Source: Candidatus Tanganyikabacteria bacterium
Lineage (GTDB): Bacteria > Cyanobacteriota > Sericytochromatia > S15B-MN24 > VGJW01
Length of the DNA stretch: 56,222 nt
Direction: 5' to 3'
Assembly (NCBI GenBank): GCA_016867235.1
Contig: VGJY01000006.1
Span: 1-56,222, forward strand
Shown: piece by piece, positions 40,003-47,102 of the stretch
How positions within the stretch are numbered: position 1 is the first letter of the stretch
Layout of the letters: each line of letters starts with the position of its first letter
Program-made: the position numbers and the translations under genes
Notes under the pieces: model-generated
Seen by the model: the letters and a program-made list of their open reading frames with translations, nothing else
What the model was told of the DNA's origin: nothing
Database searches by the model: none

Positions 40003-41544
40003 ATGCCGTTAAGGATCGGGACTCCCGAGGCGGGGCCGCCAAGGCCGGCCGCGCCGCCGCCGCCCGCCGGCACGCGGCCATTGCAGGCGCTGCGCGACGC
40101 GCTGCGGCTCGGCGGTTCGAAGATTTCCGCGGGCGAGGACATCGTTCCCGCGCAGCTCACGCCCGAGGAGACCGGCCTGGCGCTCGATGGCCTCCTCCCG
40201 CCCGAGTACGCCACGCTCAAGGCGATCCGCGAGGACCGGGGGCTGGCCGCCGCGAAGGAGGCCTACCGGGCCGGCAAGACCGGCCCCTTCGCCAACGACT
40301 ACGGCGATCCCGGCTCGATGCTCTGGGCGGCGCGCCAGGCCCGCAAGAACCCCGAATTGTACAGGCTCGTCAAGGCCATCCAGCCTGGCGACATCCTGGT
40401 CGATTCCTGGAACAACCCCGAGGGCGGCATCGAGAAGTTCACCAAGGGCCCGTTCTCGCACGCGGTGATCTGCACGTCGGCCGGGCCTCCCCCGGAGTTC
40501 ATCGAGGCGGTGGGCCTCACGGGCGATTCTCGCGACCCGTCGAGCAACCGGGTGCGCCGCATCGGCCTGTCGCACCAGTGCTACGACAGCCTGACGGTGC
40601 GCATCGTGCGGCCCACGGAGGGATTGCCGGAGCCGGCCCGGCAGCAGGCCAGCGCGCGGGCGATCGCCTACGTCGAGAAGCAACTGGGCAAGCCGTACGA
40701 CTTCGCGCTGACCAGCCGCAACATCAACCAGGCGTTCTACTGCAGCAGCCTGGCCTACGCGGCCTACGCCGATCCGGCGGGCGCCGGCATGAAGCTGCCC
40801 ATCGACAAGTCGGTGGACCGAGACGCCTTCCTGGTCTCGCTGGATGCCGTCGTGGCAGGCCTCGACCCGGTCGACCGCGACGCCCTGACGGCCATCGTGG
40901 TGGCCCGCCTCGCGGGAAACAGCTACCAGGATCCCGGGGCGATCGTGGACGTGATCGTCGACGAGGTGCTCCCGCGCTCGCGCACGACGCAGCGCCTGGC
41001 GGACTCGCCCGAGGAGCGCGCCCGGCTAAAGGCGGGCATCCTCGAAGTGGTGCACGGCGGGGGCTTCGAGCGCGTGCAGGCCGCGGTGGCTGATCTGGCG
41101 GCCCGGGAGGCGGCCGGCAAGTTCAAGACGCCCGTGCTCGGGTTCTTCCGGCGCCTGCTGGCGAACCTCGCCGTCGGCCGGGCGGTGGAAGCCGACGTGC
41201 ATGCCCTGCTGGAGCGGAGCGGACTGGCGCGGCCCGAGGCCCTGCCGGCCGCCCTCAAGCTGCTCTCGGCCGTCCTCCCGCACGGCGAGACCCTGGCGGC
41301 CGCGATGTTCGGAGTGAAGGACGGGCGCACGCAGCAGATTCGCGGCTTCATGGACAAAGTGGACTGGGTCAACGCGCACGTGTTGTCGAACTGGGTGCTC
41401 CAGAAGCTTGGGTTCAAGCTGCTGCCCGGGCGGGCGCAGCCCGGGGTCAAGACCGATTTCGTGAGCCCGTCGGATCTGGCCTGGGCCGCCCTGCCCCACT
41501 ACGACTTCAACGTGAAGCCAGGCTTCCCGCTGGATCGCCAGTAG
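40003..41544 (+). CDS. Permuted NlpC/P60 (YiiX/YebB-like) family protein
   Basis: This 513-residue protein has a proline-rich start and a middle domain with the YiiX pattern: IQPGDILVDSWN, GPFSHAVICTSAG (His), FIEAVGLTGDS, QLGKPYDFAL and QAFYCSSLAYAAYAD (Cys). In this circularly permuted papain-like fold Cys and His swap order. Such enzymes cleave amide bonds in peptidoglycan or lipids. The C-terminal 200 residues are helical and unassigned. The N-terminus has no signal peptide, so it may act inside. The ATG at 40003 follows the motif GGAGGGCTAAGAT. Confidence 0.8.
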   Translation: MPLRIGTPEAGPPRPAAPPPPAGTRPLQALRDALRLGGSKISAGEDIVPAQLTPEETGLALDGLLPPEYATLKAIREDRGLAAAKEAYRAGKTGPFANDYGDPGSMLWAARQARKNPELYRLVKAIQPGDILVDSWNNPEGGIEKFTKGPFSHAVICTSAGPPPEFIEAVGLTGDSRDPSSNRVRRIGLSHQCYDSLTVRIVRPTEGLPEPARQQASARAIAYVEKQLGKPYDFALTSRNINQAFYCSSLAYAAYADPAGAGMKLPIDKSVDRDAFLVSLDAVVAGLDPVDRDALTAIVVARLAGNSYQDPGAIVDVIVDEVLPRSRTTQRLADSPEERARLKAGILEVVHGGGFERVQAAVADLAAREAAGKFKTPVLGFFRRLLANLAVGRAVEADVHALLERSGLARPEALPAALKLLSAVLPHGETLAAAMFGVKDGRTQQIRGFMDKVDWVNAHVLSNWVLQKLGFKLLPGRAQPGVKTDFVSPSDLAWAALPHYDFNVKPGFPLDRQ

Positions 41545-43291
41545 GGCCGGCTGGCGCGCCGGCCCCTGCCGGCTGCCGCAGCACGATCAGCGTCTCGTAG
41601 TAGTCGTCGAGCGAGCGCGGCCGGGCGTTCTTGTTGGCCTTGGCCAGGGGGACGTCGATGAGGCTCTCGCGCTCGAGTCCGGCTCGCTCCGCCGCTTCGG
41701 CGAGCAGGCGGGCCGTCGGCGCCACGTAGAGCGGCTCGCGGGTGGCGAACTGATAGAACGTGCTCTGCCTGCCGCTCACCACGACGGCCACGCCGCCGGG
41801 TGCGAGGATGCGCCGCATCTGTTGGAAGCAGGCGCGCATGTCCTCGAAGTAGCGCGCGGTGGGCACGGCCTTGATCGCACGCAGTTGGTCGGCGGCGAGC
41901 CAGTCCACCAGGGCCTGCTCCTCGGGCGGCAACTCGCCCGATAGGCTGCCAGCGTCCATCGAGCCGACGGCCGAGTCCACCAGGTCGTCGATCCGATCGC
42001 GTTCGAGCACGCCCAGGGCCAGGAAGGACAGAACGCGGGCCTTGGCGTAGGTCTCCCGACCGCTGGAGGCCGGCAGGTAGGGCGGAGACGTCACGAGCAG
42101 GTCGAAGGGACCGGTGGCGGCCGGCAGCGCCCGGGCATCGCCCTGGTGCACCATGGCCGGCGCCAGGCGCAGGGGCAGGTTGTCGGCCAGCCAGCGGGTC
42201 GCCGCCGCGATCCGCGGTACGCGCGCCAGGTTCTTCTCGGCCAGCTGCGCCAGCGTGGCTTTCGAGAACGCGAGCGAGAATCGGCCCACCCCCGTGCCGA
42301 GCAGGCGCATGCGGATGCGCCGGCTGATGGCGTCGGAGACGATCACCCGGTACAACGGCAGGCATTCGGGGGGAGCGTCCGCCAGCAGGCGGCGCACGTC
42401 GTGGATCTCGCGTTCGAGTTGCCTCCTGACGTCCGGGGTGAACCGCCGGTTCTTGACCAGCCAGGCCGGGAACGCGATCGGCGCGCCGGCGACCCCGCCC
42501 TCCGGTCGAGACGAAAGCTCCGAACCCGGGAGCGCAGGCGGCCCGCCGGCCCCGCGCCCGTGCAGGGCATCCACCTTGGCGCCCGCGATCAGCACCGCCA
42601 GGGGATCCAGGTCGTAGCCGTCTCCGGGCATCCCGAGCAGCGACGCCTCGAGCAGCGTCGTCCCGCTCCCGGCGAAGGGATCGACCACGCGCGGCGTCGC
42701 GAGGCCGAGCGCGCGAGCCCCGACGTTGAGGGTGCTGCGCACCATGCGCGGGAAGAACTTGGCCTTGTAGTAATGCAGGTCGTGGAAGAGGTGCGAGGTC
42801 GTCTGCGCGGCACCCAGGGCCGAGAGGTCGCCGTGGCCGGTCTCGAGGGCCTCGCGCAGGGCGGCCAAGGCGCCCGGGACCTCCGCGGCCGACCGGGCGC
42901 GGCGTACGACCACGTCCGAGAGCTCGCAGAGGAGGTAGTGGGGCGCGACGTCCGCGACGGTGCCGGCCTCGCGGCTGATGGCGTAGATGCGGGACACGAA
43001 CGAGACCCGGGCGGCCAGTTCGGGAAGGAGGGAGAGCGGGGCCGTGGCGCGATAGCCCTGGATGCCGGCGGGCCGGCAATCGGCGCCGGGCGCCCGCACG
43101 CCGGGCAGGTTGCCCAGTTCCGGGAAGTCCCGCACGACGCCGGCCAGGTCGGCCACGGGCGCGACGCCGCCAGGCAGGAAAGCCCGCAGTTCGCGCTCGG
43201 CCAGCGCGAGATCGCCCTCGAGCGCGATGTTGCGCCGGAGCTTGAAGAAGAAGACAGCCGCGGGACCCGCCTGCACGATCCATTCAAGCAC
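41507..43291 (-). CDS. DNA methyltransferase, N4-cytosine/N6-adenine type (SPPY)
   Basis: The protein has about 594 residues. RVVDPFAGSGTTLLEASLLG is motif I (SAM binding) and FDLLVTSPPYLPASSGR motif IV, with SPPY pointing to amino-methylation of cytosine or adenine. KAKFFPRMVRSTLN before it is motif X. The N-terminal 140 residues are unique, and the C-terminal part has the helix FEDMRACFQQMRRILAPGG and a closing beta strand region. No restriction partner is adjacent, so it may be an orphan. The start is uncertain: I give GTG 43291 with GGAG upstream; GTG 43354 is also open, but lies in the shared leader repeat. It overlaps the NlpC gene by 38 bases. Confidence 0.82.
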   Translation of the reverse strand: MLEWIVQAGPAAVFFFKLRRNIALEGDLALAERELRAFLPGGVAPVADLAGVVRDFPELGNLPGVRAPGADCRPAGIQGYRATAPLSLLPELAARVSFVSRIYAISREAGTVADVAPHYLLCELSDVVVRRARSAAEVPGALAALREALETGHGDLSALGAAQTTSHLFHDLHYYKAKFFPRMVRSTLNVGARALGLATPRVVDPFAGSGTTLLEASLLGMPGDGYDLDPLAVLIAGAKVDALHGRGAGGPPALPGSELSSRPEGGVAGAPIAFPAWLVKNRRFTPDVRRQLEREIHDVRRLLADAPPECLPLYRVIVSDAISRRIRMRLLGTGVGRFSLAFSKATLAQLAEKNLARVPRIAAATRWLADNLPLRLAPAMVHQGDARALPAATGPFDLLVTSPPYLPASSGRETYAKARVLSFLALGVLERDRIDDLVDSAVGSMDAGSLSGELPPEEQALVDWLAADQLRAIKAVPTARYFEDMRACFQQMRRILAPGGVAVVVSGRQSTFYQFATREPLYVAPTARLLAEAAERAGLERESLIDVPLAKANKNARPRSLDDYYETLIVLRQPAGAGAPAGPTGDPAGSLASR

Positions 43292-43351
43292 GGGGTACAA
43301 GACTCCGGAATGAGTAGCCGACCGGCTGTCCCGGTACTCCTGAACGAGCTC

Positions 43352-43440
43352 CACGCCGGGCAGGGACGCCCGGCGCCCCGCCACGGATGGCACAGCGGGG
43401 GGGCTCGGGGGGGCGGCACCCCCCCGAGGAGGCTCTAATG
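43352..43440 (+). promoter_or_regulatory. Shared structured leader, copy 2
   Basis: Hairpin 1 is GCCGGGC (43355-43361), AGGGAC, GCCCGGC (43368-43374). Hairpin 2 is CTCGGGGGGG (43404-43413), CGGCA, CCCCCCCGAG (43419-43428), again leading into GAGGAGG and the ATG. Differences from copy 1 fall in the first loop and the link between hairpins, while both stems stay paired. Between the hairpins an in-frame ATG (ATGGCACAGCGG) occurs in both copies. Confidence 0.6.
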
Positions 43441-44565
43441 GCCGCGCTGGCTTGCCCCCTCTGCACGATGCAGGTGCCGCACACGAGCCCGGGGCCGGAC
43501 GCCTACGTGTCGACGGGGAGCGATACCGACGGCTGCCCGCGGTATCAGGGCGCCAATCCCCTGTATTACCAGGTCGCGGTCTGCCCGTACTGCCATTTCG
43601 CGGCGTATCACGACGACTTTGGCGCCATCGATCCCGCGCTGGCCGAGACGATCGCCAGGGAGCTCTCGGCCGACAAGCGGGCGCTTGCGGTCGATTTCAG
43701 CCAGACCGAGCGGTCGCTCTTCGCCGCCCTCCGCAGCTACGAGCTGGCGGCCAAGAGCTACGAATTGCGCCAGGCGAAGGCCGACGTGCTCGGCTCGCTC
43801 GCGCTGCGCTCGGCGTGGATCTGCCGGTACTCGGGGCAACTGTCCCGCGAGGTGGCGTTCATGACGCAGGCCGTCAACTTCTACCGGGAGGCGCTATTCG
43901 GCGGCATCCGCGCCGATCGCCGCCTGGACGGCCTGCCCGTCACCTACCTCATCGGGGAGCTCCAGCTCCGGTGCGGCTTCGTGGACGAGGCGATCGAGTA
44001 CTTCGAGCGGATGGGGCACACGGTCGATCCCGGCAGCGATCTGGGGAAGCTCACCGCGGCGCGCCTGGCCGAGGCGCGGCGCGCCCAGGCGGCCGTGTCC
44101 CTGCTCAGGGGGATACCGCTCTTCCAGCCCATGCCCGAGGGCAGCCTGGGCCTCCTGGGCGTCAACTCGCGCAACTGCTCGTTCTCGGACGGCCAGGCGC
44201 TTTGCCGCGTGGGCGAACCGGGCGACGCGATGTACGTGATCGCCGCCGGCCAGGCGGCCGTGGTCATCGGCGGGGCCACCGTGGCCGTGCTGGGGCCCGG
44301 GCAGGCGGTCGGCGAGATGGCCCTGCTGACGGGCGCCGTGCGGTCGGCCGACGTCCTGGCGCAGGCCGCCGCCGAGGTGCTGGAGATCTCGCTCACGGCC
44401 TTCCGCCACCTGCTCAAGGTTTGCCCGGAAGTCATGGATCAGCTGGCGAAAATGGTCGCGCAGCGCCAGGCCGAGAACGCCGCCCGCGCCGCCGGGGCCG
44501 GGCCGTCGCTGGCCGACGTGACGGCGAGCCTGCAGCAGCGCTTCGAGGTCGGGGCGGAAGCCTGA
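43438..44565 (+). CDS. DUF2225 protein with C-terminal cyclic-nucleotide-binding domain
   Basis: The 375-residue protein has an N-terminal DUF2225 domain with two Cys pairs (ACPLCTMQV, VCPYCHFAAY), a TPR-like helical middle (REVAFMTQAVNFYREALFGG, CGFVDEAIEYFERMG), and a cNMP-binding barrel (FSDGQALCRVGEPGDAMYVIAAGQAAV, phosphate cassette GEMALLTGAVRSADVL). DUF2225 is of unknown function; its fusion to a cyclic-nucleotide sensor suggests a signal-responsive zinc protein. The ATG follows the shared leader (GAGGAGG, 5 bases). Its TGA stop is the left target repeat of MITE copy C. Confidence 0.85.
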   Translation: MAALACPLCTMQVPHTSPGPDAYVSTGSDTDGCPRYQGANPLYYQVAVCPYCHFAAYHDDFGAIDPALAETIARELSADKRALAVDFSQTERSLFAALRSYELAAKSYELRQAKADVLGSLALRSAWICRYSGQLSREVAFMTQAVNFYREALFGGIRADRRLDGLPVTYLIGELQLRCGFVDEAIEYFERMGHTVDPGSDLGKLTAARLAEARRAQAAVSLLRGIPLFQPMPEGSLGLLGVNSRNCSFSDGQALCRVGEPGDAMYVIAAGQAAVVIGGATVAVLGPGQAVGEMALLTGAVRSADVLAQAAAEVLEISLTAFRHLLKVCPEVMDQLAKMVAQRQAENAARAAGAGPSLADVTASLQQRFEVGAEA

Positions 44566-44735
44566 GAGCGGCGCTCGAATGGTCTGGCGCCTCGCGGACG
44601 CAGGCACGGAGGCCTGCGCCACCCTTGCAGCGGGTGGGGCCGGCCTCCGTGCCGGCCGCGCCGGAGGCGCGGCGCCACCGTTGCAGCGGGTGGGGCCGGC
44701 CTCCGTGCCGGCCGCGCCGGAGGCGCGACGAAGCG
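44563..44735 (+). mobile_element. MITE-like element, copy C, with internal tandem duplication
   Basis: The left end TGAGAGCGGCGCTCGAATGG starts at the stop codon of the DUF2225 gene and matches copy B. After the GCAGGC/GCCTGC hairpin, a 56-base unit with CAGCGGGTGGGGCC and the GGCCGGC/GCCGGCC hairpin occurs twice in tandem (44616-44671 and 44672-44727). The right end with its inverted repeat and TGA is not recognisable, so it is truncated or worn. No protein is encoded. Confidence 0.7.
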
Positions 44736-44760
44736 TGCCCGAACCGCTACCATCACGATC

Positions 44761-45540
44761 GTGAATTCGTTCGAGGATGCCCTCCGAGCCGAACTCGCCG
44801 CCGCGCCGCCCGCGCCTGATGGCCCGGAGCCCGACCCGGCGCCCCTGATGGCTGCCCTCCGCGAGGTCGCGGTCGCCCTGCCCATGGTGGACAACCTCGG
44901 CCGGACCGGCGATGCGACCGACCTCTACCCCTGGCTGGATCGGCTGGCGGCCGGGGCCCGGACGCTATATCCCGAGATCCCCTGCGGCGCGGGCTGCAGC
45001 GCGTGCTGCCACTACCCGGTGTCGCTCTACACCATCGCCGAGGCCGAGTGGCGGCCGATGGCCGACCTGGTGGCGCGGAAATGGCCCCGCGAGCGGCTCG
45101 AGGCGTTCGTGAGGCGGTTCTGGGGTTCGCACGGCCCCTACCTCTGGCGCCTGCGCGTGCTGAACTTCCTGATGGAGATCCCCCTGCCGGTGGTGGCGCG
45201 GCGCGAAGCGATCCCCTTGGCCTGCCCGTTCCTCGAGGACGATAGGTGCGCGGTCTATGCGGCCCGGCCGGCCATCGCCCGGGCGTTCGGGCTGTTCTCG
45301 TTCAAGCATTTCTTCCTGCGCAAGCCGGTGCCGTACGGTTGCGACCTGACGCGGGAACGCCTGGATCCGGTGCTCGCGATCAAGGATCGGCCCGGCCTGC
45401 CGAGCTTCAACCCGTTCTTCGGGGTGCGCGGGGCCCTGGCCCGCGGCCCCCGGAGGTTCATCCCCCTGTGGGTCGCCCGCGAGTGGCCGCGTTCGTGGCT
45501 GCGCGAGGCGACTTCGGGACGCGACGGAATGTCCAGCTAG
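44761..45540 (+). CDS. YkgJ-family cysteine-cluster protein
   Basis: This 259-residue protein has a first cluster CGAGCSACC (about residues 75-83), then a second part, ACPFLEDDRCAVYAARPAIARAFGLFS, with two more Cys. This is the Cx2-3Cx2C...CPFL...C..Y..RP pattern of the YkgJ (PF03692) zinc- or iron-chelating family. The function is unknown; some members act with flagellin methylation or metal handling. The start is GTG at 44761, at the end of the repeat region; no ribosome site is clear, so the message may be leaderless. Its stop overlaps the convergent PIN toxin gene by 4 bases. Confidence 0.82.
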   Translation: MNSFEDALRAELAAAPPAPDGPEPDPAPLMAALREVAVALPMVDNLGRTGDATDLYPWLDRLAAGARTLYPEIPCGAGCSACCHYPVSLYTIAEAEWRPMADLVARKWPRERLEAFVRRFWGSHGPYLWRLRVLNFLMEIPLPVVARREAIPLACPFLEDDRCAVYAARPAIARAFGLFSFKHFFLRKPVPYGCDLTRERLDPVLAIKDRPGLPSFNPFFGVRGALARGPRRFIPLWVAREWPRSWLREATSGRDGMSS

Positions 45541-45941
45541 GCGCTCGGCGCTCCGAGGAATTCGGCGGGCGAAACGACGCGGATTCCGCAACGCTCCGAA
45601 TCGGGGAAGTGCTTGAGGTTCCCGGTGATCAGCGCTTCTGCCTGCGCTTCGGCGGCGACTTCCAGGAACATCCGGTCGGCTGGATCGGGCAACCGGCAGG
45701 CGAGCGCCGCAGCCAGGACCCGCACTCCCTCTGCTTCGAGGAAATCGAGTAGCTCTGCGATCGCGGCGGGATCGAAGCCGAAGCGCTCGCGCTTCGCGAC
45801 CTCGCGGTACTCGGCGAGGATGCGGTCGTCGTAGGCCGCCCGCAGGGAGCCGCGCACGAGCAGGTCGACGATGCGCCCGGGAGCGCCGTGGGGATTGAGC
45901 AGGCCGGAGATCAGGACATTCGTGTCGACGACGACGATCAT
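45537..45941 (-). CDS. PIN-domain toxin of a type II toxin-antitoxin pair
   Basis: This 134-residue protein has the PIN ribonuclease motifs: VVVDTNVLISGLL (Asp), EYREVAKRE (Glu), LPDPADRMFLEVA (Asp-x-x-Asp) and ALITGNLKHF (Asp/Asn position). The TNVLISG...H.APG start is the subfamily annotated as TA system toxin, PIN family. It probably cuts RNA. It follows the Phd-like antitoxin with a 46-base gap, so the pair are not overlapped as in vapBC. All key residues are present, so unlike the vapC at 19965 it looks intact. Confidence 0.88.
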   Translation of the reverse strand: MIVVVDTNVLISGLLNPHGAPGRIVDLLVRGSLRAAYDDRILAEYREVAKRERFGFDPAAIAELLDFLEAEGVRVLAAALACRLPDPADRMFLEVAAEAQAEALITGNLKHFPDSERCGIRVVSPAEFLGAPSA

Positions 45942-45987
45942 GAGTTGTGCGTCACTCCCGGACGACCGTCCTCGCCGAGCCCCGGGG

Positions 45988-46272
45988 TTACGTGCGCGCC
46001 CGCCGGGCCGAGCGGATCTCCGCCTCGATCGCCTCGTCGCCGAGGCGGTCGGCGCCGGACGCCTGGGCCGCCTTCCGGATCTTCCCTAGCGCCACCTCGG
46101 CCCGGGTCTGCCGCAGCGCGCGCAGCGTGTCCTCCAGGTCGTCGGCCGACACGCCGGTCAGGATCGCGATGGGCTTCCCGTTGGACGTCACGACGACCTG
46201 GCCCTCTCGTTCGAGCAACTGCCAGATCTCCCCGGGCCGGATCCGGAACTCCCGCGCCGCGACGAACTTCAT
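45988..46272 (-). CDS. Phd/YefM-type antitoxin
   Basis: The 94-residue protein has a Phd-like fold: FVAAREFRIRPGEIWQLLEREGQVVVTSNGKPIAIL, followed by an acidic, helical C-terminal (SADDLEDTLRALRQTRAEVALGKI, DEAIEAEIRSAR) that should wrap the PIN toxin next to it. It binds DNA and represses the pair. No ribosome site precedes ATG 46272. Upstream on the minus strand two close sequences, GTAGACAAT and GTAGGACAAT, lie in tandem and may be its operator. Confidence 0.85.
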   Translation of the reverse strand: MKFVAAREFRIRPGEIWQLLEREGQVVVTSNGKPIAILTGVSADDLEDTLRALRQTRAEVALGKIRKAAQASGADRLGDEAIEAEIRSARRART

Positions 46273-46794
46273 GACCAGATGGTAACAAATTGTCCTACGG
46301 ATTGTCTACGGGAAGGCGTGGCGCGCTTGCCGGGCTTTGGCGGTCCGAGGTCAGGGGACCCCGGTGAGTCTCCTCACGGTTTCCCCGGTAGCGTCTCGAC
46401 GCTAGCGTGGCGGCGTGGCTACCGTCTACGACACGCTCCGTTTGCTTGCCGCTTGTGGGTGGAGAGGCTCTTTCCGCAGCGGCTCAAGGAGTACCTCGCG
46501 GTAGTCAAGGAGCAAGGCGGGCAAGTTCCAGAGCCGACCTCCGTCGTAGACGTCGTCGATCTGGGCGACGTCGCCTGAGCGCATCGCGCTTCAGCTTGGA
46601 TCCACCGAGTGCCGGCGCCGTGAATCGTGCGAGCCGATCAGGTGCGATCCCAGGGTAGGCAGGCGCTCGGCGGTCAAGGAATGAAGGTGATTCCTCGAAT
46701 GCCGGAGTTCCCGCCGCCGACGCCGGTTTCGGCGACGTAGATCGAGAGCCTATCCGACGCCCCGCATCGGGGAGGCCGGACCCGGGGGCGAGCG
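46273..46794. other. Intergenic stretch without a recognisable gene
   Basis: These roughly 520 bases lie between an antitoxin gene and a fragment of an ATP-binding protein. Open frames are short on both strands and show no protein-like content. The region is likely debris from a larger gene whose end remains at 46795-47100. It begins with the putative promoter of the antitoxin operon on the minus strand. Confidence 0.4.
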
Positions 46795-47100
46795 GTTCCT
46801 GGATAATCGCCGCGTCGAAGGCCCGCTTCCCCGCATCGTCATCGCGGAGCTGGCGGCCTTGCAGCGGAACATGAAGCGGCGATCCGTGATCCAGGGCTTT
46901 TTCCGACGAGATCTTTGGGAGTATCCCGAGATCGCTATCCGGGAAGCAGTCGTCAACGCGCTGGCTCACCGCGATCTTAGTGCCATGGCACGTGGAACGC
47001 CGGTGAAGGTCCAGTTGTTCCCCGACCGCCTTACGATCGTGAACCCATGAGGCTTGTTCGGGCCCGTGACACTGGATCGTCTGGGCGAGTCCGCTCCCGC
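46795..47100 (+). pseudogene. Fragment of a RecG-like/Schlafen-type ATP-binding protein
   Basis: The + strand reads RFLDNRRVEGPLPRIVIAEL, then RNMKRRSVIQG, YPEIAIREAVVNALAHRDLS, RGTPVKVQLFPDRLTIVNP, then a TGA, and GLFGPVTLDRLGE. REAVVNALAHRD and VQLFPDRLTIVNPG are the signature of the HATPase-like C-terminal part of AlbA_2/Schlafen-domain transcriptional regulators. The N-terminal half and the end are missing and an in-frame TGA interrupts it at about 47048. It is a decayed gene cut by the operon that follows. Confidence 0.72.
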
Positions 47101-47102
47101 CC

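Noticed and set aside
35791-43440. Upstream in-frame ATG in both shared leaders giving a 17-residue N-terminus
   Set aside because: The ATG at the end of the leader has a far better ribosome site (GAGGAGG, 5 bases). The leader-peptide option is noted under findings but not annotated as the start.
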